The notes below the pieces were generated by a model, which saw only the letters and a program-made list of their open reading frames with translations, was not told the DNA's origin and did no database searches. Below are positions 1-7,209 of a stretch of 64,000 nt of DNA, in pieces. Positions within the stretch are counted from its first letter, which is position 1. Each line of letters starts with the position of its first letter. The DNA is from Bacillus sp. FJAT-28004 (GTDB taxonomy: Bacteria; Bacillota; Bacilli; Paenibacillales; Paenibacillaceae), in NCBI RefSeq assembly GCF_001280845.1, contig NZ_LGHP01000001.1, positions 4,782,048 to 4,846,047 of the forward strand, written 5' to 3'. A program made the translations under genes and the position numbers.

Positions 1-1
1 A

Positions 2-259
2 AACCTGGTTGTACTGGGAGCAGATCACAAGACAATGGATAATGAGGGCCGATTGGCCGTTGATCTGACGAAAGGGGGCTCGGCGATTCTATTCCAGAAA
101 GGCAAAGCGATAGAAGCGGAATGGGTAAGAGCTCCAGATGGTATGATTCGAATCGTGAAGAACGGAACAGAGCTGCCATTTGTCCCTGGAAAAACCTTCT
201 TTCATATCGTACCAAATAAGCCGACATTTGAAGGACATGTAACATGGGTACAAACGTAG
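2..259 (+). CDS. yerB: YerB-like DUF3048 lipoprotein, C-terminal fragment
   Basis: An open frame enters from the left edge in the frame beginning at base 2 and stops at TAG 257-259, so only the last 85 or so residues are present. The visible part (GGSAILFQKGKAIEAEW, then a PGKTFFHIVPN segment) resembles the end of the DUF3048/YerB family, extracytoplasmic lipoproteins of unknown function in Bacillales. The N-terminus, signal peptide and lipobox lie outside the window. In Bacillus subtilis yerB sits next to yerC; here yerC lies about 3.2 kb downstream with the phosphate genes between them, which supports the assignment. A rho-independent terminator follows at 311-346. Family assignment is from memory of the motif only. 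Confidence 0.6.
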   Translation, partial: NLVVLGADHKTMDNEGRLAVDLTKGGSAILFQKGKAIEAEWVRAPDGMIRIVKNGTELPFVPGKTFFHIVPNKPTFEGHVTWVQT

Positions 260-310
260 CAAGTTGGAGACACTGTTAACAGACGTTAACGGATGAGCTT
301 CCGAGGATAA

Positions 311-346
311 AAAGGACGCAATCTTGTTACAGGATTGCGTCTTTTT
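311..346 (+). terminator. Rho-independent terminator after yerB
   Basis: GACGCAATC (315-323) pairs with GATTGCGTC (333-341), the flanking A and T runs extend the stem, and a U tract follows. Confidence 0.85.
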
Positions 347-384
347 TATATTTTTTATGAAAATCTAAAATTTTTCATAAAACC

Positions 385-412
385 TTTACATTCTCTTAAC
401 AATTCACATGTA
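385..412 (+). promoter_or_regulatory. Pho-box-like direct repeats upstream of the phosphate uptake genes
   Basis: TTTACA (385-390) and TTAACA (396-401) lie on an 11-base period, with a weaker third hexamer CATGTA at 407-412. PhoP of Bacillus binds TT(A/T/C)A(C/T)A repeats spaced about 11 bases. The element is 69 bases upstream of the DUF47 start and overlaps the likely promoter. Only two repeats are good, so this is tentative. Confidence 0.35.
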
Positions 413-480
413 AACTATGTTAAGATATTGTGGGCTCATAGCAGTACGCCTAAACATCAAGTCGTGTAAAGGGGATTACG

Positions 481-1092
481 ATGTTCAAGAAAAAGGATAT
501 TTTCTTTAAGACGTTCGAAGAAATGGCTGACGCAATTGTTGAGGCTGTTGAGTACTTTGCCAAAGGCCTGTCAGACCTATCGGATGTGTCAGCTTTCGCC
601 AAGACCATGAAGGAATACGAAAGTAGATGCGACAAGCATGTACACACGATTTTGAAGGAGCTGAACAAAACGTTCATCACTCCGATTGAACGTGAAGATA
701 TTATGGCCCTAACGTCTTCGCTTGATGATGTGCTTGATGGCATAGAAGCTTGTGCATCTCGATTTGAAATGTACAACATTCTTGAAAAGGACGAGTACAT
801 AACTTTGTTTGGCGATATTCTCGTTCGTTCATCGCACCAAATCAAGAAAGCAATTTATTTGCTTACAGAACGAAAGCTGCTTGCGATTCGCGAGCCGAAT
901 ATTGCGCTTAACGAGCTGGAGAACCAAGCTGACGACCTGCTTCGGGTTTGCATCAAGAGCTTGTTCGCAAATGTCACAGATCCAATTGAGCTGATGAAGC
1001 GCAAAGAGATTTATGAGATGCTAGAGCAAACGACCGACTACTGCGAGGACGTTGCCAATACGCTGGAATCGATCATTATGCGTAATAGCTAA
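481..1092 (+). CDS. DUF47 (PhoU-like) phosphate transport accessory protein
   Basis: This 203-residue, largely helical, soluble protein resembles the DUF47/YkaA family, distant relatives of PhoU that are almost always encoded beside Pit-type phosphate transporters. No signal peptide or membrane segment is seen. Charged helical stretches such as KTMKEYESRCDKHVHTI and IALNELENQADDLLR fit the PhoU-like helical bundle. The ATG at 481 is preceded by AAAGGGG. The Pit transporter starts 24 bases after the stop, so the two are co-transcribed; the family is thought to tune transporter activity, though the mechanism is not established. A Pho-box-like element lies upstream. Confidence 0.85.
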   Translation: MFKKKDIFFKTFEEMADAIVEAVEYFAKGLSDLSDVSAFAKTMKEYESRCDKHVHTILKELNKTFITPIEREDIMALTSSLDDVLDGIEACASRFEMYNILEKDEYITLFGDILVRSSHQIKKAIYLLTERKLLAIREPNIALNELENQADDLLRVCIKSLFANVTDPIELMKRKEIYEMLEQTTDYCEDVANTLESIIMRNS

Positions 1093-1116
1093 TCTAGAGA
1101 GTGGGAGTCTTTCACA

Positions 1117-2112
1117 ATGGATTTAATGGTTCTATGGATTGTAGTATTTCTAGCGCTTTCGTTTGATTTTATAAATGGATTTCATGATACGGCTAATGCC
1201 ATTGCAACTGCCGTGTCGACTCGGGCTTTAAAACCTAGAGTTGCAATCGTAATGGCTGCTGTTATGAACTTTGTCGGCGCGATTACCTTTACTGGCGTAG
1301 CAGCGACAATTGGTAAAGGCGTTGCTAATCCAGCTGAGCTGGAGCATGGCGTTCCCATTGTCATTGCGGCACTATTGTCAGCAATCGCATGGAATTTGCT
1401 CACTTGGTGGTTTGGTATTCCTTCCTCATCTTCACACGCTTTGATTGGCTCCCTCGCAGGTGCAGTAATCGGCGGAGCAGGCATGAGCGCGATTAACAGC
1501 GGCGGATTAATCAAGATTGTACAAGCATTGATTTTTTCACCACTGATTGCTTTCTCTGCAGGTTTTATCATTATGTGGATTCTAAAAAAGATTTTTGCCA
1601 AGTCAAGTCCGCATCAGGTGAATAAAGGGTTTCGCTTCGGTCAAATCCTTACAGCTGCGTTCCAATCGTTCTCTCATGGTACGAATGACGCTCAAAAAGC
1701 AATGGGTATTATCGTATTTGCACTTGTTGCTTCCGGCATTCAAACAACGATGGACGTCCCGCTCTGGGTTAAAATTTCCGCAGCAACAGCTATGGCACTT
1801 GGTACTTCAGTCGGTGGCTGGAAAATCATCAAAACGATGGGGACAAAAATTTTCAAAATCGAGCCGATCAATGGCTTTGCAGCTGATATCGGTTCTGCAG
1901 CCGTTATTTTGACGGCAACGATGCTTCATCTTCCAGTAAGTACAACACACGTTATTACGTCTTCAATCCTTGGTGTCGGCAGCGCGAAACGTTTCTCCGC
2001 TGTTAAATGGGGAGTTGCAGGCCGTATCGTCGTTGCTTGGGTCATCACGATTCCCATTACAATCATAATGGCGATGGTGTTCTACTGGATCATTCATTTC
2101 TTTTTCTTATAA
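1117..2112 (+). CDS. pit: Inorganic phosphate transporter, Pit family
   Basis: This 331-residue polytopic membrane protein shows the two conserved Pit signatures. The first half has DFINGFHDTANAIATAVSTRAL followed by a PSSSSHALIGSLAG loop. The second half repeats the pattern with SHGTNDAQKAMGII and PVSTTHVITSSILG. These duplicated GxxDxxN and P(S/T)S(S/T)TH motifs line the phosphate path. About ten transmembrane helices are visible. Pit proteins use the proton gradient to import phosphate as a neutral metal-phosphate complex, with low affinity compared with Pst. It is the second gene after DUF47, with RBS AGAGTGGGAG. A complex hairpin at 2170-2233 ends the unit. Confidence 0.93.
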   Translation: MDLMVLWIVVFLALSFDFINGFHDTANAIATAVSTRALKPRVAIVMAAVMNFVGAITFTGVAATIGKGVANPAELEHGVPIVIAALLSAIAWNLLTWWFGIPSSSSHALIGSLAGAVIGGAGMSAINSGGLIKIVQALIFSPLIAFSAGFIIMWILKKIFAKSSPHQVNKGFRFGQILTAAFQSFSHGTNDAQKAMGIIVFALVASGIQTTMDVPLWVKISAATAMALGTSVGGWKIIKTMGTKIFKIEPINGFAADIGSAAVILTATMLHLPVSTTHVITSSILGVGSAKRFSAVKWGVAGRIVVAWVITIPITIIMAMVFYWIIHFFFL

Positions 2113-2169
2113 GAAATGCTTGAAAAAACGAATACTCTTCTGTAAGATAATACTTTGACTATTAATGAG

Positions 2170-2240
2170 ATAGTGAGGAAAACCTCACTCGCCATGAGCT
2201 TAGGCTCATGGGGAATGAGATGTTCCTCACTATTTTTTGT
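2170..2240 (+). terminator. Nested hairpin terminator after pit
   Basis: The outer arms ATAGTGAGGAA (2170-2180) and TTCCTCACTAT (2223-2233) enclose an inner stem CCATGAGC/GCTCATGG (2192-2199/2204-2211). A T run follows at 2233-2238. GTGAGG (2173-2178) can also pair with the nearby CCTCAC (2183-2188), so two mutually exclusive folds exist. Confidence 0.7.
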
Positions 2241-2263
2241 GTTCTCTGCTAACGATTAACCGC

Positions 2264-2638
2264 TGTGGACAACGTTTATCGAAAATTCGCGAAAATTGCA
2301 TCTATACACATAATTAATAACAGCTGTGTATGAGTTTCACTTATGATGGGCGGTACCGCTATTTCAGTAGAATACTACAATAGTAACGGCTGAAATGATT
2401 CGTTTTTATCATTAAAATTTGTGAATTTTCAATATGAGCAGAAGAGATATGCACATTGTAGGAACAGTTGTGCATGGATTGCAAAATGGAAGTTGACGAA
2501 ACCTGTCGAAGGTTGTACTTGTACACAGACCGAACCATCTAAACGGCAAGAAAAACGAATTGTCCTGTGGATAGACAAAGGAAAAACGTTATCCACAGTC
2601 TAATAATCGTTTTCTTTTTTGTGTGATCATGTGCATAA
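2264..2638. other. Intergenic cluster of DnaA-box-like sites
   Basis: This gene-free stretch carries at least eight nonamers close to the DnaA box TTATNCACA, on both strands. Perfect matches are TTATCCACA at 2589-2597 (+) and TTATGCACA at 2630-2638 (-). One-mismatch copies are TTGTCCACA at 2264-2272 (-), CTATACACA at 2302-2310 (+), TCATACACA at 2325-2333 (-), ATATGCACA at 2447-2455 (+), TTGTACACA at 2519-2527 (+) and CTATCCACA at 2566-2574 (-). No dnaA, dnaN or AT-rich unwinding element adjoins it, so a DnaA-titrating or regulatory cluster is likelier than an origin. It lies between pit and a convergent gene. Confidence 0.6.
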
Positions 2639-2654
2639 AGCGAGGAAATGAAAT

Positions 2655-2700
2655 ACACCCCGATTGCAGCAAGTTTCGCTGCATTCAGGGTGCTTCACTT
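2655..2700 (-). terminator. Terminator for the minus-strand YqfQ-like gene
   Basis: CACCCCGATTGCAGC and GCTGCATTCAGGGTG form an imperfect stem-loop just downstream of the stop at 2749 on the minus strand. The following T-rich tract is modest. Confidence 0.5.
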
Positions 2701-2748
2701 AAATAAATGTAGGTTAAATATGTGTAGAACAAACCTCGAAAGCAATGA

Positions 2749-3279
2749 TTAACGTTTCTTTGGCTTGCGGCGGCGAATAGCTGTGTTTTTGCCTGAGCCG
2801 GAACCAGAACTTGGCTTGCGGCGTTTACGGCGTTTTGGTTTCCACTCGTCTTTGTCATCGTCATCTGAATCGGATGATGATTTTTTGCTGAAGGAGCCCA
2901 TGAGCACTTTGACAAGTGGAGCCATTTGAGAAACGCTCGACATCACCTTCTGGACCTTTGTCACTGTTGTAAGAATACCGTCAATGCCGCCCAAACGATC
3001 GATATATCCTTTGATTTCGCCTAGATTGGCAAGAGAGAAGCCGCTTCCTTTGGTGCTGGTGGTCGATTCTATTAGCTCAGCAGTAGAATCCGGTACAACG
3101 ACGGGCAGGATATCCTGCGCTTGCTGCGTAGCCGGCGGCATCGTTGGCAGGTTTCCACCAAAGTTGAAACCGCTCGACTTTGCGCCAGACGATTTGCTGA
3201 ACGGATCTCGCGCCAGATGCTGGCCGCCGTGCCAATCGTTTTGCTGGTTGCCGGTACCGGGGTTATTGCGATAATTCAC
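2749..3279 (-). CDS. YqfQ/VrrA-like basic low-complexity protein
   Basis: The product is about 176 residues if it starts at GTG 3279, which has AAGAAGGG about ten bases upstream. The frame stays open to an ATG at 3327, but that start has no comparable RBS. The N-terminal half is Asn/Gly/Ser rich. The middle (GYIDRLGGIDGILTTVTKVQ, then PLVKVLMGSF) is a hydrophobic helical core. The tail is an acidic SDSDDDDKDE patch followed by Lys/Arg-rich repeats with a GSGSG spacer. The core recalls the YqfQ/VrrA family of Bacillales, a spore- or envelope-associated group of unknown function, but this rests on pattern alone. It is a single gene convergent with pit. Confidence 0.5.
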   Translation of the reverse strand: MNYRNNPGTGNQQNDWHGGQHLARDPFSKSSGAKSSGFNFGGNLPTMPPATQQAQDILPVVVPDSTAELIESTTSTKGSGFSLANLGEIKGYIDRLGGIDGILTTVTKVQKVMSSVSQMAPLVKVLMGSFSKKSSSDSDDDDKDEWKPKRRKRRKPSSGSGSGKNTAIRRRKPKKR

Positions 3280-3501
3280 ACGGATCACAACCCTTCTTTT
3301 ATAACAGTTTATGGAGTAGGCGAACATAAGGATTGGACGAATGTCCCGAGTGCAGATTTTTTTCTAGATAAATGCCTGCTGCTTGTATGCGAGATCGCTT
3401 CAAAACTGTGCGGCAAATCCTTAAGCGAATTCGGTAATGTTTGAAAAAAACGGTTAAAAAAGTTACAATAGTAACATTAGTTTTAATAGGAGTGAATTCG
3501 C

Positions 3502-3792
3502 ATGCAGCTTAAAAAGCTGAACGATAAAGCAATAGATCAATTATTCGAAGCGGTACTTACTTTGAAGTCAGTTGAGGAATGTTATGTGTTCTTTGATGAC
3601 TTGTGTACGGTGAATGAGATTCAGTCATTATCGCAAAGACTTGAAGTAGCACGGATGCTTGGTAAAGGCAGCACTTATAATGCGATCGAGGCCGAGACAG
3701 GCGCAAGTACAGCAACGATATCGAGAGTGAAGCGTTGCTTGAACTATGGCAATGATGGTTATAAAATGGCTTTAGAACGGCTTGGAAGGTAG
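3502..3792 (+). CDS. yerC: YerC/YecD TrpR-related regulator
   Basis: This 96-residue protein matches the small YerC/YecD family, which shares the Trp-repressor helix-turn-helix fold. Visible signatures are DLCTVNEIQSLSQRLEVARML followed by the recognition region YNAIEAETGASTATISRVKRCL. Homologues run 95-105 residues, so it is complete. The ATG at 3502 follows TAGGAGTGAATTCGC. In Bacillus subtilis yerC neighbours yerB and encodes a putative DNA-binding regulator whose targets are not firmly known. Ten bases separate its stop from the chosen CbiX start, suggesting co-transcription with cbiX and perhaps dgkB. Confidence 0.88.
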   Translation: MQLKKLNDKAIDQLFEAVLTLKSVEECYVFFDDLCTVNEIQSLSQRLEVARMLGKGSTYNAIEAETGASTATISRVKRCLNYGNDGYKMALERLGR

Positions 3793-3802
3793 GAATGATT
3801 CT

Positions 3803-4606
3803 ATGAAGCCAGGCATTCTTGTTATTAGCCACGGCTCCAGAGAAGCTGCATGGGTACAGTTAGTCGATGAGGCGATTGCAGCAGCAGCGGCTTCGCCCCG
3901 TTTATCAGGTGTTCCAATTATGTCGTCCTTTCTCGAGATCGTGGAGGGACGGCTTATTCAGGATGGTATTGATGAATTAGAGCGTCAAGGCGTAACGGAT
4001 ATGTTCGTAGTGCCGCTGTTCGTTTCTTCGGGAAGTACACATGTGGATGAAATTGGGCAAGCATTTGGTTTTCCATGGGTTTCCGATTTGGAAGGCGACC
4101 TCGGAACGTTCCGAGTCACAGCAAATATACATTATGGACTTCCAATTGACGATGATCCCAAAATTGCAGAGCTGCTCGCTTCAAACATCGCACAATTATC
4201 CACAAAACCAGAAATGGAAGCCTTGCTGCTCATTGGCCATGGAAGCAAAGAAAAGGTATTCCATGAGCGCTGGCAGGAAGGGCTGCTGAAGCTTGGCGAG
4301 CGGGTTAGAGCGCTCGGTGGATATAAGCGAGCAGAGTATGCCATGCTATTGCCAGACCAAGCCGCAATTAAGCTAGCAGCGATGCAGACGGCGAATCCGC
4401 AAGAAGCGGTCATTGTTGTACCGCTATTTCTGAGCCAAGGTTATTTTACCAAACAGGTCATTCCAACTCGGCTTAATGGTCTTGCCTATCGGTATAACGG
4501 CAAGGCGATGCTTCCAAATACGGCGATTGAGCAGTGGCTGGAACATCAGATGTTCGACGGTTTACAGCGCTTGCTTGAAGAGCAGCATGCCACGTTTCAT
4601 GAATAA
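3803..4606 (+). CDS. cbiX: CbiX-type sirohydrochlorin chelatase, two-domain
   Basis: The protein has about 267 residues from ATG 3803, which has AGGAA eight bases upstream; an in-frame ATG at 3782 overlaps yerC. It contains two CbiX repeats. The first begins GILVISHGSREAAW and the second LLLIGHGSKEKVFHERW; the His of each HGS is the usual metal ligand. The family inserts cobalt or ferrous iron into sirohydrochlorin for cobalamin or siroheme. No other tetrapyrrole genes lie in the window, so the metal and pathway cannot be assigned. It sits between yerC and dgkB on the same strand, 35 bases before the dgkB start. Confidence 0.85.
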   Translation: MKPGILVISHGSREAAWVQLVDEAIAAAAASPRLSGVPIMSSFLEIVEGRLIQDGIDELERQGVTDMFVVPLFVSSGSTHVDEIGQAFGFPWVSDLEGDLGTFRVTANIHYGLPIDDDPKIAELLASNIAQLSTKPEMEALLLIGHGSKEKVFHERWQEGLLKLGERVRALGGYKRAEYAMLLPDQAAIKLAAMQTANPQEAVIVVPLFLSQGYFTKQVIPTRLNGLAYRYNGKAMLPNTAIEQWLEHQMFDGLQRLLEEQHATFHE

Positions 4607-4641
4607 ATGTTAGGTTGAATGATTGTTAGGGGTGAACCAAG

Positions 4642-5556
4642 ATGGCAATCAAACGAGCAAGACTTATATATAACCCGACTTCGGGAAGAGAAGAAATGAA
4701 AAAAAGATTGCCTGATATTCTTCAGCGGCTTGAACAAGGCGGTATTGAGACGAGCTGCCACGCCACGATTGGCGAGGGTGATGCAACGCTTGCAGCGGCT
4801 GAAGCAGCGGATCGCGGCTATGATATGATTATAGCTGCAGGCGGCGATGGAACGCTTTATGAGGTTATCAACGGCTTGACGAACAAGGCGAATCGACCTC
4901 CGCTTGGCATATTGCCGGTGGGTACAACCAATGATTTTGCACGGGCGATGGGTATTCCGAAGCATTGGGAGTACGCAGTCGACCTCATTATTCAGCAATA
5001 TAGCCGGCCGATTGATGTCGGAAAGGCGAATGAGCGTTATTTTATCAATATTGCCGGTGGCGGCTCCTTAACGGAATTGACCTATGACGTGCCGAGCAAA
5101 CTGAAGACGATGATTGGGCAGCTGGCTTATTATATGAAGGGCATGGAGAAAATGACCCGGCTTCGGCCAACTGAGCTGACTTTTCATGCAGCTGGAGTAG
5201 GTCAGTTCCATGACGAGTTCATGATGTTCCTTATATGCAACAGCAATTCAGTCGGAGGATTCGAGCGATTGGCGCCGGACTCCAAACTCGATGATGGGCT
5301 TTTGGATGTCCTGCTTATCCGCAAATGCAACCTGCCGGAATTTATTAAGCTGGTTACGCTAGCGCTGCGTGGTGAGCATTTGAACGATCCGCATGTGATT
5401 CATTTTCGGACAGACGAGTTGAAGGTGACTACACCGGATTATGTGCAAATTAATCTCGATGGCGAATATGGCGGCGTGCTGCCATGTACATTCTCGGTGC
5501 TGCCGTCGCATTTGCGTATTTTTGCTGATGAGACTGGGGAATCGACTTACCGTTAA
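4642..5556 (+). CDS. dgkB: Diacylglycerol kinase, DgkB type
   Basis: This 304-residue soluble lipid kinase has the DAGK catalytic fold. Its N-terminus KRARLIYNPTSGREEM holds the family NP(T/S)SG motif. The nucleotide-binding AAGGDGTLYEVINGL follows near residue 75, then LGILPVGTTNDFARAMGIP. The C-terminal lipid-kinase beta-sandwich includes QINLDGEYGG. DgkB phosphorylates diacylglycerol released by lipoteichoic acid synthesis, returning it to phosphatidic acid. The RBS is GGGGTGAACCAAG. The next gene encodes an RNA uracil methyltransferase, the same order as yerQ (dgkB)-yefA (rlmCD) in Bacillus subtilis. Confidence 0.92.
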   Translation: MAIKRARLIYNPTSGREEMKKRLPDILQRLEQGGIETSCHATIGEGDATLAAAEAADRGYDMIIAAGGDGTLYEVINGLTNKANRPPLGILPVGTTNDFARAMGIPKHWEYAVDLIIQQYSRPIDVGKANERYFINIAGGGSLTELTYDVPSKLKTMIGQLAYYMKGMEKMTRLRPTELTFHAAGVGQFHDEFMMFLICNSNSVGGFERLAPDSKLDDGLLDVLLIRKCNLPEFIKLVTLALRGEHLNDPHVIHFRTDELKVTTPDYVQINLDGEYGGVLPCTFSVLPSHLRIFADETGESTYR

Positions 5557-5635
5557 GCCCATATGAATGCAGAAATCTGGGAATGATAAGAGGAAGAAGC
5601 ATGCAACAGCATTGAAGATAGAGCGGAGAGAGTTT

Positions 5636-7132
5636 ATGAACAAAGGTAGAAGCAGAGGCGGCAAAGGCAGATCGCGCGGTGCTGAGGGTACGGGTACTCG
5701 AACAGCGGCGATTCCAGCGGATGCGCCTTTTCAGAAAAATGAAGAAGTCACTGTCGATATTATCGGCCTGACACATGATGGAGAAGGGGTAGGCCGCGCT
5801 GATGGCTTTACCCTTTTTATACAGGGAGCACTTCCCGGTGAGCGCGTGCGTGCGAAGGTTATGAAGGTAAAGAAGCAGTACGGCTATGCGAAGCTTGAAG
5901 AACTAATGCTTAAGAGCCCATCGCGCGTGGAGCCGCCCTGTGATATTTATAAGGAGTGCGGCGGCTGCCAGTTGCAGCATTTTGATTATCCGGCGCAGCT
6001 TGAATGGAAACGACAGCATGTTGTGGATAACTTGATGCGAATCGGTAAACTGAATGTGGATGGTGAAGCCAATCTGTCGGATGGAGCAAGTACGTCTACT
6101 GGAATTGTTGTTCACCCTACTGTTGGAATGGACGAGCCTTGGCGCTATCGCAATAAAGCATCGGTACCGATCGGCACTAGTTCTAAAGATGGTCAATTAA
6201 TTGCAGGCTTCTACGCCCGCGGCAGCCATCGGATTATCGATATGGATGATTGTTTGATTGAGCATGAGCATAATGATGAGGTTATTCGTGTCGTAAAACG
6301 AATTGGACGTGAGCTTGGCGCCACACCTTATGATGAGGAAACTGGCCGCGGCGTACTGCGCCATGTGATGGCACGGACAGGCGTTGTCACTGGCGAGATC
6401 ATGGTCGTATTGGTCACGAACAGTAGGAAGCTGCCTTCATCGGATGAATGGGTTAGGCGCATCCGCGAGGAGCTCCCTGGCGTGAAGAGCATCGTTCAAA
6501 ATGTGAATGAGCGGAATACGAACGTCATTTTTGGTGATGAGACTCGTGTCCTCTGGGGCAGCGAGGTAATCTATGATGAGCTCGACGGTATTCGCTTCGC
6601 GATATCGGCGAGATCGTTCTATCAAGTAAATCCGATGCAAACGGTGGAGCTTTACCGTAAAGCGGTGGAGTATGCAGGCCTAACAGGCTCAGAAACCGTT
6701 ATTGACGCTTATTGCGGCATCGGTACGATATCGTTGTTCCTTGCAAGGCAGGCTGGACGCGTTTATGGCGTTGAAATCGTACCTGAGGCAATCGAGGATG
6801 CGGCGCGGAATGCGGCGCTCAACGGTATTACGAATGCCTCGTTCGAGGCGGGCCCTGCGGAGGTTGTTATTCCTCGCTGGCGCAAGGAAGGTATTACGGC
6901 AGATGTCATCGTCGTTGATCCGCCGCGCAAAGGCTGCGATCCTGCACTGCTTGAGACGATTCTGGCGATGAAGCCGGAGCGAGTGGTGTATGTGAGCTGC
7001 AACCCGTCAACATTGGCAAGGGATTTGCGTGTGCTGGAGGACGGCGGATATAGGACAGTTGAGGTTGTGCCGGTGGATATGTTTCCGTGGACGGTGCATG
7101 TGGAGTGCTGTGTGTTGCTGGTGAGAGGGTAA
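5636..7132 (+). CDS. rlmCD: 23S rRNA (uracil-5-)-methyltransferase, RlmCD/RumA family
   Basis: About 498 residues from ATG 5636, which follows GGAGAGAG; the frame is open to 5567, but that start lacks an RBS. A Lys/Gly/Arg-rich N-terminus precedes a TRAM RNA-binding domain (VDIIGLTHDGEGVGRADGFTL). A cysteine cluster CDIYKECGGC follows and probably ligates an iron-sulfur centre. The C-terminal SAM domain has VIDAYCGIGTISLFLARQAG and the NADPPRKGCD-like VVDPPRKGCDPALL. The catalytic region is VYVSCNPSTLARDL, whose Cys attacks C6 of uracil. In Bacillus subtilis RlmCD methylates U747 and U1939 of 23S rRNA; which sites are used here is inferred by homology. Confidence 0.93.
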   Translation: MNKGRSRGGKGRSRGAEGTGTRTAAIPADAPFQKNEEVTVDIIGLTHDGEGVGRADGFTLFIQGALPGERVRAKVMKVKKQYGYAKLEELMLKSPSRVEPPCDIYKECGGCQLQHFDYPAQLEWKRQHVVDNLMRIGKLNVDGEANLSDGASTSTGIVVHPTVGMDEPWRYRNKASVPIGTSSKDGQLIAGFYARGSHRIIDMDDCLIEHEHNDEVIRVVKRIGRELGATPYDEETGRGVLRHVMARTGVVTGEIMVVLVTNSRKLPSSDEWVRRIREELPGVKSIVQNVNERNTNVIFGDETRVLWGSEVIYDELDGIRFAISARSFYQVNPMQTVELYRKAVEYAGLTGSETVIDAYCGIGTISLFLARQAGRVYGVEIVPEAIEDAARNAALNGITNASFEAGPAEVVIPRWRKEGITADVIVVDPPRKGCDPALLETILAMKPERVVYVSCNPSTLARDLRVLEDGGYRTVEVVPVDMFPWTVHVECCVLLVRG

Positions 7133-7159
7133 AGATTAGGACCACATTTATCTATATCA

Positions 7160-7192
7160 AACAGCCCGATCATTTGGTGACCGGGCTGTTCT
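7160..7192. terminator. Convergent terminator between rlmCD and the serine hydrolase
   Basis: AACAGCCCG (7160-7168) pairs with CGGGCTGTT (7182-7190). The following T tracts are weak on both strands, so it may serve both genes. Confidence 0.65.
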
Positions 7193-7209
7193 GATTATGT
7201 GCTACAAGC

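Noticed and set aside
2421..2603. 60-codon open frame in the DnaA-box interval
   Set aside because: No ribosome binding site, unusual composition, and the bases are explained by the DnaA-box-like sites; treated as chance.
2264..2638. Chromosomal replication origin
   Set aside because: Although DnaA-box-like sites are clustered, no dnaA, dnaN, rpmH or AT-rich unwinding region is adjacent.
5567..5635. Upstream start for the RNA methyltransferase
   Set aside because: ATG 5567 lacks a Shine-Dalgarno site, whereas ATG 5636 has GGAGAGAG; the extra residues resemble no family N-terminus.
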